Of a DNA stretch of 64,000 bases, positions 35,832 to 43,785 are shown one piece after another. Both the position numbers and the translations under genes were made by a program. Source of the DNA: Zoogloeaceae bacterium (GTDB lineage Bacteria > Pseudomonadota > Gammaproteobacteria > Burkholderiales > Rhodocyclaceae); assembly GCA_024235635.1 (NCBI GenBank), contig JACKMA010000001.1, positions 186,001-250,000 on the forward strand, written 5' to 3'. How positions within the stretch are numbered: position 1 is the stretch's first letter; each line of letters begins with the position of its first letter. The notes under the pieces are model-generated. The model did not search any database and was not told the DNA's origin. It was given only the letters and a program-made list of their open reading frames with translations.

Positions 35832-36314
35832 TCAGTGATGGTGATGCCCGCCCGGTCCGTGGACATGTCCGTGGGAGATCTCCTCGGCCGAGGCCTGACG
35901 CACTTCGGCCACGGTGATGTCGAACATCAGCGCGACCCCGGCCAGTGGATGGTTGCCGTCCACCACCACCTTGCCCTCGGCGATGTCGGTGATGCGGTAG
36001 ATGATCTCTTCCTCGCCGTCTTCGGTGACCCGTTCGAACGACATGCCGACCTCGATGTTCTCGGGAAACAGGGACTGATCCTCGACCAGCACCAGTTCCT
36101 CGTCGTACTCGCCGAACGCGTCGTCGGGCTGCAGCTTGACCTGCAGCTGCTCGCCGGCGTTGCGGCCATGCAACGTCTCTTCCAGCTTGGGGAAGATGCC
36201 GTCGTAGCCGCCGTGCAGATACACCAGCGGATGATGCCCGTCGTCGATCATGTTGCCGTCCGGATCCCGGACCGTGTAGTTCAACGTGACGACGGTGTTC
36301 TTAGCGATTTCCAT
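35832..36314 (-). CDS. slyD: SlyD-like FKBP-type peptidyl-prolyl isomerase
   Basis: Folding helper and metal-binding protein, 160 residues from ATG 36314 (AAGGAA eight bases upstream). The FKBP domain (TVVTLNYTVRDPDGNMID) is interrupted by the insert-in-flap chaperone domain, and NHPLAG marks the return. The histidine-rich tail HGHVHGPGGHHHH would bind nickel or similar metals. Overlaps the peroxiredoxin stop by 14 bases and is probably co-transcribed with it. Confidence 0.93.
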   Translation of the reverse strand: MEIAKNTVVTLNYTVRDPDGNMIDDGHHPLVYLHGGYDGIFPKLEETLHGRNAGEQLQVKLQPDDAFGEYDEELVLVEDQSLFPENIEVGMSFERVTEDGEEEIIYRITDIAEGKVVVDGNHPLAGVALMFDITVAEVRQASAEEISHGHVHGPGGHHHH

Positions 36315-36873
36315 TGTGCGTGTTCCTTGCGTCCATGGCGCGGACCAGTTCCAGAACCTCGGCCGCATGGCCGCGGGGATTGACGTCATAGAGTGCATGG
36401 CGGACCACGCCATCTCGGTCGATGACGAATGTGGACCGTAGCACAGCCATCTTGCTGAAGCCGTCAACCTCCTTCTTTCGCCAAACGCCGTAACGCCGGC
36501 AGATCTCGCTGTCCTCGTCCGACAGCAGGCGCACCGACAGGCCATGCTCGTCGCGAAAATCGGCGAGGGTCAGGCAGTCGTCCGGACTGACGCCAACGAC
36601 GACGCAACCGAGCGCCGCGAAATCGCCCTCGCGATCGGTGAAGTCGGCCGCCTGCCGGGTGCAGCCGGGGGTGTTGGCGCGCGGATAGAAATACAGCACG
36701 ACATGGTTCGAGCGCAGCACGTCGGCCAGTTCGAACATCTCCATGTCGGCGTCGGGCAGCGCGAACTGCGGTGCCCGGTCGCCCGCGCGCAGCGCAGGCT
36801 CGGCGGCTCGCGCCGCTGCCGTCCGGTTGCCCCGCCGAACCCTACCGGTGCTGCTCACTGATCTGATCTGCAT
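36301..36873 (-). CDS. bcp: peroxiredoxin, Bcp/PrxQ family
   Basis: Thiol peroxidase, 190 residues from ATG 36873, which has AGGAGGGG directly upstream; a 30-residue N-terminal extension is basic and probably disordered. Peroxidatic Cys is C71 in PRANTPGCTRQ. The second Cys of E. coli Bcp, five residues later, is Ala here; other cysteines (LGCVVV, EICRRYG) could resolve the sulfenic acid, so the reaction cycle may differ from E. coli Bcp. Confidence 0.9.
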   Translation of the reverse strand: MQIRSVSSTGRVRRGNRTAAARAAEPALRAGDRAPQFALPDADMEMFELADVLRSNHVVLYFYPRANTPGCTRQAADFTDREGDFAALGCVVVGVSPDDCLTLADFRDEHGLSVRLLSDEDSEICRRYGVWRKKEVDGFSKMAVLRSTFVIDRDGVVRHALYDVNPRGHAAEVLELVRAMDARNTHNGNR

Positions 36874-37051
36874 CGTCCCCTCCTGTCGAGTCTTTTCGTT
36901 ATCGTCGAATACCGTCCTGATCGGCGCAGTCTTGAGTGAACCAATAGTCCAGCATCGCGCCCGGCTCAAGCGGGATTCGGCTCAAACGGTCCGTTCCGGC
37001 CTACCGGAGGCGGAATCGCAACAGCACGGTGCTGCCGGCGGGACGCCCACT

Positions 37052-38410
37052 TCAACCGTCGCCGCCGACGATTGCCGTCGTCGGCAGGCGTGCGGCCAGC
37101 TCGCGGCACAGATCGTCATCCTCGTTCGGCGCGGCGGCCCGAAGCGCGACGAACAGCCCGATCGCCAGCCGATACGGCCAGCCGCTGTCGCGCCCGCCGG
37201 CGACCAGCACGACCTGTCGCCGGCAGAAGAAGAACGCGGTGACCGGAGCCGACGGCAGTTCAGGCGGGAATCCCGGGCCGAGGACAGCGGCATTGGCCGC
37301 CGCGAACCGTCGCCATCGCGTCGCCAGTGCCGCTCGTCGGCGCAGTGGCGGCAGCAGCACCAGCACGCCGCGGCCACGGCGCCGCTGCATCGTCATCGAG
37401 AACTCCCACAGCAGGTTGTCGCTGTCGCCGAGCACCAGGACAACCATCGCGGCCTCGTCGACCAGGGCCATGACGACGCTGCGCCAATCGGCATCGGCCA
37501 GGTAGTCGCGCGCCGCGCCCAGCGGCGGCAGCTGCTCGGACGGATCGCCGATGGCGATTGCCGGGCCGACGCCGACGGTGGCATGAGCCGCGATCTCCTC
37601 GAGGGTCGGTTGCGGCCTCAGCCAGCCACGCCAGCGGGCCCCGCCTTCGACGTTGAGGGCGTCGTCCCTGAACGCGCGCAGCACCAGCACCGGCGGCCGG
37701 CTGTCGGCACTGCGGGACTGGCCGGCGCTGGGCATGGCATGGCGCCGGGCCCGGTGCATCGCGAAGCCCGCGACCAGCAGGTAAAGGGCGGCCGGCACGC
37801 CGACATCGACGATGCCGGCCTCCAGCAGCACGATGTGGACGACCAGGGCAGCAACCGCGACCGCGGCCAGCAGCCACCAGCGACGGCCGGCGGATCGCGA
37901 TACGGTCAGCGGCCGCCGCCGGGGAGGACGATCGAACAGCCAGCGGCACGGAAACGTCGGGTCGTCGAGACTGGCGCGGGCACGGGCGACGAAGGCCAGC
38001 GCCCGCTTGCCCTGCCATCCGGCGAAGGCCGAGGCGATGGCCAGCAGCGCGAGGTAGGCCAGTGCCACGCCGTGATCGGGCATCGGCGCCAGCACAAGCG
38101 CAGTGACGGCGAGCGACGACGACATCAGCGCCGCCAGCGTCAGCACCTGCCGGCGGACCGGCCGGCCAGCTGCGAGCGCCGTGCGCGCCCGGTGCACCAG
38201 CACCGGTTGCGGCGCCAGCAGTGCCAGGCCGGCGAGTGCCAGCGGCACATCGCCCGCGCCGAGGCCGGCCACCAGCATCAGTGCGTCGACTGCGCTCACC
38301 GACAGCACCGTCCAGGCGGCCCGGGCAAGCCGTCGCCGGGCCCGGACGAAGCCGGTGATCTGCAGCAGCAGGCAGGCGTCGCCCGCATCCCGATCGTCAT
38401 CGCCCTTCAT
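37052..38410 (-). CDS. six-helix membrane protein with cytoplasmic LRAFRDD/LWEF domain, function unknown
   Basis: 452 residues from ATG 38410 (ATG 38458 also possible; ribosome sites are weak for both). Six hydrophobic helices fill the first 230 residues. The C-terminal half is soluble, with PPVLVLRAFRDD (R245), a VGVGPAIAIGDPSEQLPPLGAARDYLADADW stretch (in pieces) and VVLVLGDSDNLLWEF with E336. I have seen this pattern in other bacterial membrane proteins without assigned function; its beta-alpha order and the WE motif suggest a Rossmann or TIR-like fold, which is inference. It diverges from lexA and has the SOS box in its promoter region. Confidence 0.7.
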   Translation of the reverse strand: MKGDDDRDAGDACLLLQITGFVRARRRLARAAWTVLSVSAVDALMLVAGLGAGDVPLALAGLALLAPQPVLVHRARTALAAGRPVRRQVLTLAALMSSSLAVTALVLAPMPDHGVALAYLALLAIASAFAGWQGKRALAFVARARASLDDPTFPCRWLFDRPPRRRPLTVSRSAGRRWWLLAAVAVAALVVHIVLLEAGIVDVGVPAALYLLVAGFAMHRARRHAMPSAGQSRSADSRPPVLVLRAFRDDALNVEGGARWRGWLRPQPTLEEIAAHATVGVGPAIAIGDPSEQLPPLGAARDYLADADWRSVVMALVDEAAMVVLVLGDSDNLLWEFSMTMQRRRGRGVLVLLPPLRRRAALATRWRRFAAANAAVLGPGFPPELPSAPVTAFFFCRRQVVLVAGGRDSGWPYRLAIGLFVALRAAAPNEDDDLCRELAARLPTTAIVGGDG

Positions 38411-38498
38411 CCCGTACCAGTATGGCGCAGCCGTGGTCGCGCTGCCGTCGCAGCCCATCCCCGTGACGAGGCGTGCCGGGCTTGCAATCCGGACAGAG

Positions 38499-38514
38499 CT
38501 GTATAAAACTTCAG
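38499..38514. promoter_or_regulatory. SOS box (LexA operator)
   Basis: CTG-TATAAAACTT-CAG, an exact CTG-N10-CAG site 16 bp before the lexA start. It covers a -10-like TATAAA, so LexA binding would block the promoter. It also lies 41-89 bp before the possible starts of the divergent membrane protein. Confidence 0.88.
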
Positions 38515-38530
38515 CCAAATGGAGGCGCAC

Positions 38531-39136
38531 ATGTCCGACAAGCTCACTGCCCGGCAGCAGGAAATCCTGGAATTCATCCGCGACACCCAGATCCACGAGG
38601 GCCGCCCGCCGACCCGGGCCGAGATCTGCCGGGCGTTCGGTTTCCGCTCCCCCAATGCCGCCGAAACCCATCTCAAGGCGCTCGCCGCCAAGGGCGCGAT
38701 CGACCTCGACGAAGGTCGGGCCCGGGGCATCCGCCTCACCGAAAGCCTCGGCCTGCCGTTGATCGGCCGCGTTGCCGCAGGCAGCCCGATCCTCTCCGAA
38801 ACCCATATGGACAAGCGCCTCCAGATCGACCCGGCACTGTTCTCGCCACGTGCCGACTACCTGCTCAAGGTCCGTGGCATGAGCATGCGCGACGCCGGCA
38901 TCTTCGACGGTGACCTGCTCGCCGTGCACCGCACGGCAGAAGCCCGCAATGGCCAGGTCGTGGTCGCCCGGGTCCATGACGAAGTCACCGTCAAGACCTT
39001 CTCGCGTCGTGGCGCCGTGGTCGAACTGCTGCCGGCCAATCCGGAGTTCCAGCCCATCGTGGTCGACACCCGCCACGAGCCGCTGGTGATCGAAGGCCGT
39101 GCGGTCGGTCTGATCCGCAGCGGCACACTGGCCTGA
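38531..39136 (+). CDS. lexA: LexA, SOS repressor
   Basis: 201 residues from ATG 38531, chosen over the ATG at 38519 because GGAGG lies five bases before it. Winged-helix DNA-binding domain (LTARQQEILEFIRD, GFRSPNAAETHL). Self-cleavage site A83-G84, catalytic S118 (GMSMRD) and K155 (VTVKTF) are in E. coli spacing. It represses itself through the SOS box and most likely the imuAB genes downstream. Confidence 0.97.
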   Translation: MSDKLTARQQEILEFIRDTQIHEGRPPTRAEICRAFGFRSPNAAETHLKALAAKGAIDLDEGRARGIRLTESLGLPLIGRVAAGSPILSETHMDKRLQIDPALFSPRADYLLKVRGMSMRDAGIFDGDLLAVHRTAEARNGQVVVARVHDEVTVKTFSRRGAVVELLPANPEFQPIVVDTRHEPLVIEGRAVGLIRSGTLA

Positions 39137-39177
39137 ACCGGCTTCCCGGCAGCCACCGGGCTGCGACACCCGAGGAT

Positions 39178-39200
39178 CCGGCACGGGGGCACCGTGCCGG
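39178..39200 (+). repeat. 8-bp perfect hairpin between lexA and imuA
   Basis: CCGGCACG / CGTGCCGG with a 7-nt loop, 42 bp after the lexA stop. No T-run follows, so it is not a standard terminator; it could weaken read-through into imuA or stabilise the lexA end. Confidence 0.5.
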
Positions 39201-39368
39201 GTACGCCGCCGGATGAGCCCCCCCATCCTCCACCATCACGCCGCCAGAGCACCACGACCGGTCCCTGACAAGCATCGACCAGCGCATGAATGCACGGAAA
39301 TTTCCGACCCCATTGAGGCTTGCCCGGCGGGTGAGGACGGCGCACGTCCAAGGGCGGAGTCCAGGATC

Positions 39369-40178
39369 ATGAACGTTCGAACCATCGCCCTGGATCAGTT
39401 GCCGGCCGGTCTGGTCTGGCGCGGCGCCCGTTTCGCCGCCCCGCCAGCGGCCGGCCGGCCTAGCGGTTTCGCCGCCCTCGACGCGGTGCTGCCTGGTGGC
39501 GGCTGGCCGCAGGGCGCGCTGATTGAACTGCTCGGCGAGCAACCCGGCATCGGCGAGCTGAGTCTGCTGCTGCCACAGATGCGGCAGGTCGCCGCGCCGC
39601 ACTGGCTGGTCTGGATAGCCCCGCCCTGGACACCCTATGCGCCGGCCCTGGCGCGGGCCGGGGTGCCCCTCGATCGCTTGCTGTGGATCGCGCCCGAGCG
39701 CCCCCAGGAGATCCGCTGGGCCACCCGCCAGGCCCTGCTCTCGGGCAGTTGCTCGCTGGTGCTGGCCTGGCAATCGGAACTCGACATGGCCGCACTGCGC
39801 CGCCTGCAACTGGCGGCGGAACAGAGTGGCACCCCGCTGTTCCTGTTCCGCCGGCGTCGGGCCGCCCTCCAGCCCTCACCGGCCGCCCTGCGGCTGCAGC
39901 TCGAAGTCGGCGACGACGGCGGGCTGTCGGTACGGGTGCTCAAGCGGCGCGGCCCGCTGCTGGCGAGTCCGCTGCGGCTGGCTCTGCCGGATCGCGGCAG
40001 GCCGGGCAGCACCCGCTTCGAGGCAGCGGCAGCCACGACGCCCCGCCGTCACCGTACCCGGGCCCGTTTCCGCCCGGGCCTGTCCGCCGAAACCCAGGCA
40101 GCGCTCCAGCATGCTGTGGTTGGCCCTGATCCTGCCCGAACCCACGCTTCAGGCGAACCTGCGCGGATCGACGGATGA
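39369..40178 (+). CDS. imuA: ImuA, SOS mutagenesis accessory protein (RecA-like)
   Basis: 269 residues. ImuA is a RecA/SulA-related partner in the damage-induced mutasome with ImuB and DnaE2. The opening GFAALDAVLPGGGWPQGALIELLGE is the family's RecA-like strand-loop region, where Walker A is degenerate, as in other ImuA proteins. The C-terminus is basic. It overlaps imuB by 68 bases. No SOS box is seen directly before it, so it is probably read from the lexA promoter. Confidence 0.88.
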   Translation: MNVRTIALDQLPAGLVWRGARFAAPPAAGRPSGFAALDAVLPGGGWPQGALIELLGEQPGIGELSLLLPQMRQVAAPHWLVWIAPPWTPYAPALARAGVPLDRLLWIAPERPQEIRWATRQALLSGSCSLVLAWQSELDMAALRRLQLAAEQSGTPLFLFRRRRAALQPSPAALRLQLEVGDDGGLSVRVLKRRGPLLASPLRLALPDRGRPGSTRFEAAAATTPRRHRTRARFRPGLSAETQAALQHAVVGPDPARTHASGEPARIDG

Positions 40179-41532
40179 TGCGCCGCTGGCCCTGGTGGAC
40201 CGCCATCCGCGCGCCGTCGTGGTGGCGGCGAGCCGGTCCGCGCGAGCCGAAGGTGTGCTTCCCGGCCAGGCACTGGCCGGTGCACTGGCCATAGCGCCGG
40301 CACTGCGCCTGCTCGATCACGATCCGGACCAGGGCGTCGCGCTGCTCGACGAGGTCGCCTGCTGGGCTGGGCACTTCACCCCGTCGGTCAGCATCGATCC
40401 ACCGGATTGCGTCCTGCTGGAGGTGGCGCCGAGCCTGCGCCTGTTCGGTGGCATGGCGGCGTTGGTCGATCGTGTCCGCCACGGCCTCGACGAACTCGGC
40501 CTGGAACATCGCTGCAGCTGGGCCCCGACGCCCCTGGCCGCACGCTGGCTGACCCGTGCCGACAGCGGCCGGCCGGTCATCGACATCCGGCGACTCGGTC
40601 CGGCGCTGGGTGCGCTGCCGCTGGCGGCCCTGGCCGATGGCAGCGGGGTCGACGACGGCGTGCTGGCATTGCTGCACGCCATCGGTTGCCGCAGGCTGGC
40701 CGACGTCGCGGCATTGCCCCGCGATGCCCTGGCCCGGCGACAGGGCGCGGCGGTAGGCGACGCCCTCGACCGAGCGTTCGGACGCCGCCCCGACCCGCGG
40801 CCAATCCATGCCTCGCCCACGCACTATCACGCCCGGCTGCCATTGCCGGCGCCGAGCGATCGTCGCGACACCCTGTTGTTCCTGCTGCGTCGACTGCTGG
40901 CCGGGCTCGGCGGCTGGCTGACGGCCCGCCACGCCGGCGTGGACCGGCTGCGGATCGTGCTCGAGCACGAGGGACGACAGCCGGAGACGGCGCTCGACGT
41001 GCTGCCGGGCACCCCCTGCCGCGACCAGCAACGCCTGCTGCTGCTGATCCGCGAGCATCTGGAACGGCTGCCGATCGGCGCCGAGGTGGCGGCCCTGCGC
41101 CTGGAGGCCGCCGACCCGGTGCCACTGGCAACCCCACCCGGCGATTTCTTCGACGATCACCAGGCGGTACGCGAGAACGCCGAACTGTTGCTGGCCCGGC
41201 TGCGCGCCCGACTCGGGCCGGCCGCAGTGCGTCGCCTGCGCGTCCAGGCCGATCATCGCCCCGAGCATGCGGGCGACCAGGGCGAACCGTGCGCCCTGCC
41301 CGAATTGCCCGCCGGCGCCCGCCCGCTGTGGCTGCTGGCACAGCCCGAGCGTCTCGATCCGACCCGGCTGGAACTGCTCGACGGGCCGGAACGGGTCGAG
41401 AGCGGCTGGTGGGACGAGCGCGAGGTGTGCCGCGATTACTACCTCGCCCGTGACCGTCGCGGCAGCCTGCTATGGGTATACCGCGAGCTGCAGGCGCCAC
41501 GCGGCTGGTACCTGCACGGCTATTTCGGCTGA
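40111..41532 (+). CDS. imuB: ImuB, Y-family polymerase-like mutasome subunit
   Basis: 473 residues from ATG 40111. Y-family fold without the usual catalytic acidic residues: the first motif reads ALILPEPTLQANL and the palm SIDPPDCVLLEV, so it is expected to act as a scaffold that recruits DnaE2 and the clamp rather than to polymerise. It has the C-terminal ImuB region ending in YFG. No dnaE2 follows; the tautomerase gene converges and overlaps the end by 13 bases. Confidence 0.9.
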   Translation: MLWLALILPEPTLQANLRGSTDDAPLALVDRHPRAVVVAASRSARAEGVLPGQALAGALAIAPALRLLDHDPDQGVALLDEVACWAGHFTPSVSIDPPDCVLLEVAPSLRLFGGMAALVDRVRHGLDELGLEHRCSWAPTPLAARWLTRADSGRPVIDIRRLGPALGALPLAALADGSGVDDGVLALLHAIGCRRLADVAALPRDALARRQGAAVGDALDRAFGRRPDPRPIHASPTHYHARLPLPAPSDRRDTLLFLLRRLLAGLGGWLTARHAGVDRLRIVLEHEGRQPETALDVLPGTPCRDQQRLLLLIREHLERLPIGAEVAALRLEAADPVPLATPPGDFFDDHQAVRENAELLLARLRARLGPAAVRRLRVQADHRPEHAGDQGEPCALPELPAGARPLWLLAQPERLDPTRLELLDGPERVESGWWDEREVCRDYYLARDRRGSLLWVYRELQAPRGWYLHGYFG

Positions 41533-41936
41533 GGTGCCGTGGTCGGCGGATGATGCAACCGATACTCCTGCGTGCGCCCACCATAGCCGTAGGCCGCCGA
41601 CCGGACATCGTGCACGTGGATGTAGCTCTCCTCGTGCAAATCACCGAGAAGGTGTTCGAAAGCCGCGAAACACTCGGCGATGTACTGTGCCTTCTCCGCC
41701 CGGGTATTGCTCTCGTCGGTCACCTTGATATCGAAGTAGAAGCTGGCCTTGCCCTGCTCGGCCAGCGTACGCCCACCCACCACCCAGTCCTGCGGCGGCA
41801 CGTAGTCGATGGCGACCGCGGTGACCGCCGGATCCTTGTGCAGGATGCGCGCGGTGCATTCGAGCAGCATGCCGGAGACCGCCGCGGTCAGTTCGGGCGA
41901 ACGCTCGGCGGAGAGTTTGACGTTCAGGATCGGCAT
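41520..41936 (-). CDS. tautomerase-family protein (4-oxalocrotonate tautomerase-like)
   Basis: 138 residues beginning MPILNVKLS, so Pro is the N-terminal residue after Met removal, the catalytic base of this superfamily. The length is that of the longer single-chain tautomerases. Real substrate unknown. The adjacent MarR gene and a shared operator-like motif suggest induction by an aromatic or reactive compound. Confidence 0.85.
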   Translation of the reverse strand: MPILNVKLSAERSPELTAAVSGMLLECTARILHKDPAVTAVAIDYVPPQDWVVGGRTLAEQGKASFYFDIKVTDESNTRAEKAQYIAECFAAFEHLLGDLHEESYIHVHDVRSAAYGYGGRTQEYRLHHPPTTAPQPK

Positions 41937-41952
41937 CGTGATTCCTCAATAG

Positions 41953-41969
41953 TTAGTTATGCAACCATA
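41953..41969. promoter_or_regulatory. putative MarR operator, tautomerase promoter
   Basis: TTAGTTATGCAACCATA, 17 bp before the tautomerase start. Matches 14 of 17 positions of the motif before the marR gene (42422-42438). Confidence 0.6.
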
Positions 41970-41981
41970 TCTGCAAAAAAA

Positions 41982-42398
41982 TTAGCGCAGCGCCGAACGG
42001 ACACTGCGCACCCGTGTCACGGCGTCGGCAAAGCCATCGTCGCCGAGGATGCCCTGCAATCGCCGGCTCACGCCGGCACTGGCCTGCTTCAGATCTTCGG
42101 CCATCTCGAGCGCCGACGCGGTCGGAACGATCGCTGTCTGTCGTCCGTCGCCGCTGCGGCCTTCGCGTCGCACCAGCCCCTTCTCCTGCAGCGCATCCAG
42201 CGCCCGTGTCACCGTCGGCCGCGCGATCTCGAGGTCGTCGGCGAGTTCGGACTGCAGCAGGCCCGGCCGCGCCAGCACCGCGCGCAGCATGAATCCCTGA
42301 GGCGTCGTCAACCCGAACGGACTGTAGGCCCGCGCCCATTCCCGGTCGAGTCGCCGTGCCAGCGCCGCGGTATTGAAGTAGAGGCAATGATCGAACAC
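41982..42398 (-). CDS. MarR-family transcriptional regulator
   Basis: 138 residues from a GTG at 42398; no clear ribosome site, and an earlier in-frame start cannot be excluded. Winged-helix core: LTTPQGFMLRAVLARPGLLQSELAD, recognition helix RPTVTRALDALQEKGLVRRE and wing GDGRQTAIVPT. Transcribed in the same direction as the tautomerase, 45 bp upstream, with a similar motif in both promoters, so it probably represses both. Confidence 0.85.
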   Translation of the reverse strand: MFDHCLYFNTAALARRLDREWARAYSPFGLTTPQGFMLRAVLARPGLLQSELADDLEIARPTVTRALDALQEKGLVRREGRSGDGRQTAIVPTASALEMAEDLKQASAGVSRRLQGILGDDGFADAVTRVRSVRSALR

Positions 42399-42421
42399 GG
42401 GGCTACGGTATCCGATTTTAA

Positions 42422-42438
42422 TTAGCTTTGCAACTATA
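42422..42438. promoter_or_regulatory. putative MarR operator, marR promoter
   Basis: TTAGCTTTGCAACTATA, 24 bp upstream of the marR start and nearly identical to the site at 41953-41969. Consistent with autoregulation. Confidence 0.6.
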
Positions 42439-42648
42439 CGTCGACGACCGTCCATCGCGCCGCATGCCGCGATCGGCGTCGCCCACTTGATCGCCCATTC
42501 CATTCGAATGGCGAGTCGCCCACCCGAACATCATGGCGAGTGCGAACTACGTCACGCTGCATGTGCACATCGTGGTAAGCAAGCAACGCATCCGCCCGTC
42601 AACTGATGGACAATTGTTTGAACCCAGCAGTGCAGCGACGCGACCCAG

Positions 42649-42691
42649 GGTTGCCGGGTGCCGATGACGACATCGCCCGACACCGGCAACC
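42649..42691 (+). promoter_or_regulatory. hairpin in the leader of the 56-residue gene
   Basis: GGTTGCCGG (42649-42657) pairs perfectly with CCGGCAACC (42683-42691). It ends 28 bases before the ATG at 42719, just ahead of the AGAGAGG ribosome site. No T-run follows. Could be a transcript-stabilising or regulatory element. Confidence 0.5.
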
Positions 42692-42718
42692 GAGAGGACC
42701 GACAGAGAGGAAAACGGC

Positions 42719-42889
42719 ATGAACTTCGAACTTCAATCCCCGCAGAAACCCGACTCCGGCCGCGTGGTGTATGAATTCGTCAGCCACGACGAACTCAGCC
42801 CCGTCGAGCAGGACGCCGAGATCAACCGGATGATCGAGTTCAACGGCCTGGTCGCGTTCGACCCGGAGATGTTCGGCCTCGCCGCCTGA
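42719..42889 (+). CDS. 56-residue acidic protein, unrecognised
   Basis: ATG with AGAGG eight bases upstream and a complete frame to TGA. The protein starts MNFELQSPQKPDSGRVV and ends EMFGLAA; it is acidic, has no cysteine, no signal peptide and no membrane segment. Codon use (GC-rich third positions) matches its neighbours, which supports a real gene. It converges with the nitrilase gene 20 bp away. No family recognised. Confidence 0.65.
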   Translation: MNFELQSPQKPDSGRVVYEFVSHDELSPVEQDAEINRMIEFNGLVAFDPEMFGLAA

Positions 42890-42909
42890 ATCCAGTCCGC
42901 GCGCCGCAG

Positions 42910-43785
42910 TCAGCGCGCGGACACCAGATCCACCTCGTTGTCGTAGACGTCGTGGCGTTTGTCGTACAGCGGAATCGTCGTCCCATTGACCCGGTTCTGG
43001 TCGAGATTCTTCAGATTGACGTCGGCCACCACGATCTGCTCGACGTTGGGCGTACCTTCGGCAGCGATGCCGTCCCGGGCGAACGGAAAATCCGAAGGCG
43101 TGATGATGCTGGCCTGCCCGTAATGAACGCCGAGCCCCTCCACCGGCAGGTTGCCGACCGTGCTGGTCATCGCCACGAATACCTGGTTTTCGATGGCGCG
43201 CGCGTGGCAGCAGTAGCGAACCCGCAGGAAACCCTGCCGATCGTCGGTGCATGAGGGCACGAACAGGATCTCTGCACCCGCCTCGCACACCATCCGCGCC
43301 AGTTCCGGAAACTCGATGTCGTAGCAGATCAGGATCGCGATCTTGCCGAACGGCGTGTCGAACAGCCGTAACTGGTCACCGGCCGCCGTATCCCACTTTT
43401 CACGCTCCCAGCGGGTGCGGTGGATCTTGTCCTGCTCATGCACCTCCCCGTCGGGCGTGATCAGGTAGGCGGTGTTATAGACCTTGCCATCCTCGCGCAA
43501 GGTGGGATGGCTGCCACCGATCAGGAACACGTGCCAGAATTGTGCGAGTTCCTTCAGCAGCTCGATATAGCGTCCAGTGTAGTCGTGCATGCCACGAACC
43601 GCCGTCGGCAGGTCGCGCGTGTCCATGAACGACAGCAATTGCGTCGTGAAGATCTCGGGCAGCAACACGAAGTGCGGTCGGTAGTCGCCCGCGGCCTGCA
43701 TCACGAAGCGCACCTGGTTCTCGAAGCCCGACCAGTCGTGGATCGGGCGCAGCAGATACTGGACAGCGGCAATTCGAACGATCAA
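42910..43785 (-). CDS. carbon-nitrogen hydrolase (nitrilase superfamily)
   Basis: 291 residues from a TTG at 43785, with AGGAGG seven bases upstream; the TTG overlaps the stop of the acetyltransferase (TTGA). The catalytic triad is complete: E44 (LLPEIF), K120 (EQDKIHR), C154 (ILICYDIEFPE). It probably cleaves an amide; substrate unknown. In other bacteria this hydrolase is fused behind a GNAT domain, so the two coupled genes here likely form the same functional unit. Confidence 0.9.
   Translation of the reverse strand: MIVRIAAVQYLLRPIHDWSGFENQVRFVMQAAGDYRPHFVLLPEIFTTQLLSFMDTRDLPTAVRGMHDYTGRYIELLKELAQFWHVFLIGGSHPTLREDGKVYNTAYLITPDGEVHEQDKIHRTRWEREKWDTAAGDQLRLFDTPFGKIAILICYDIEFPELARMVCEAGAEILFVPSCTDDRQGFLRVRYCCHARAIENQVFVAMTSTVGNLPVEGLGVHYGQASIITPSDFPFARDGIAAEGTPNVEQIVVADVNLKNLDQNRVNGTTIPLYDKRHDVYDNEVDLVSAR

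Larger units (their letters stand above)
42399..42718. other. 320-bp region without a longer gene
   Basis: Holds the marR promoter with its operator-like motif, an inverted CATTCGAATG at about 42503, and the promoter and hairpin leader of the small gene at 42719. Nothing else was recognised. Confidence 0.5.

Noticed and set aside
39137..39368. Possible second SOS box before imuA
   Set aside because: CTGACAAGCATCGACCAG has 12 instead of 10 bases between CTG and CAG, so it does not fit.
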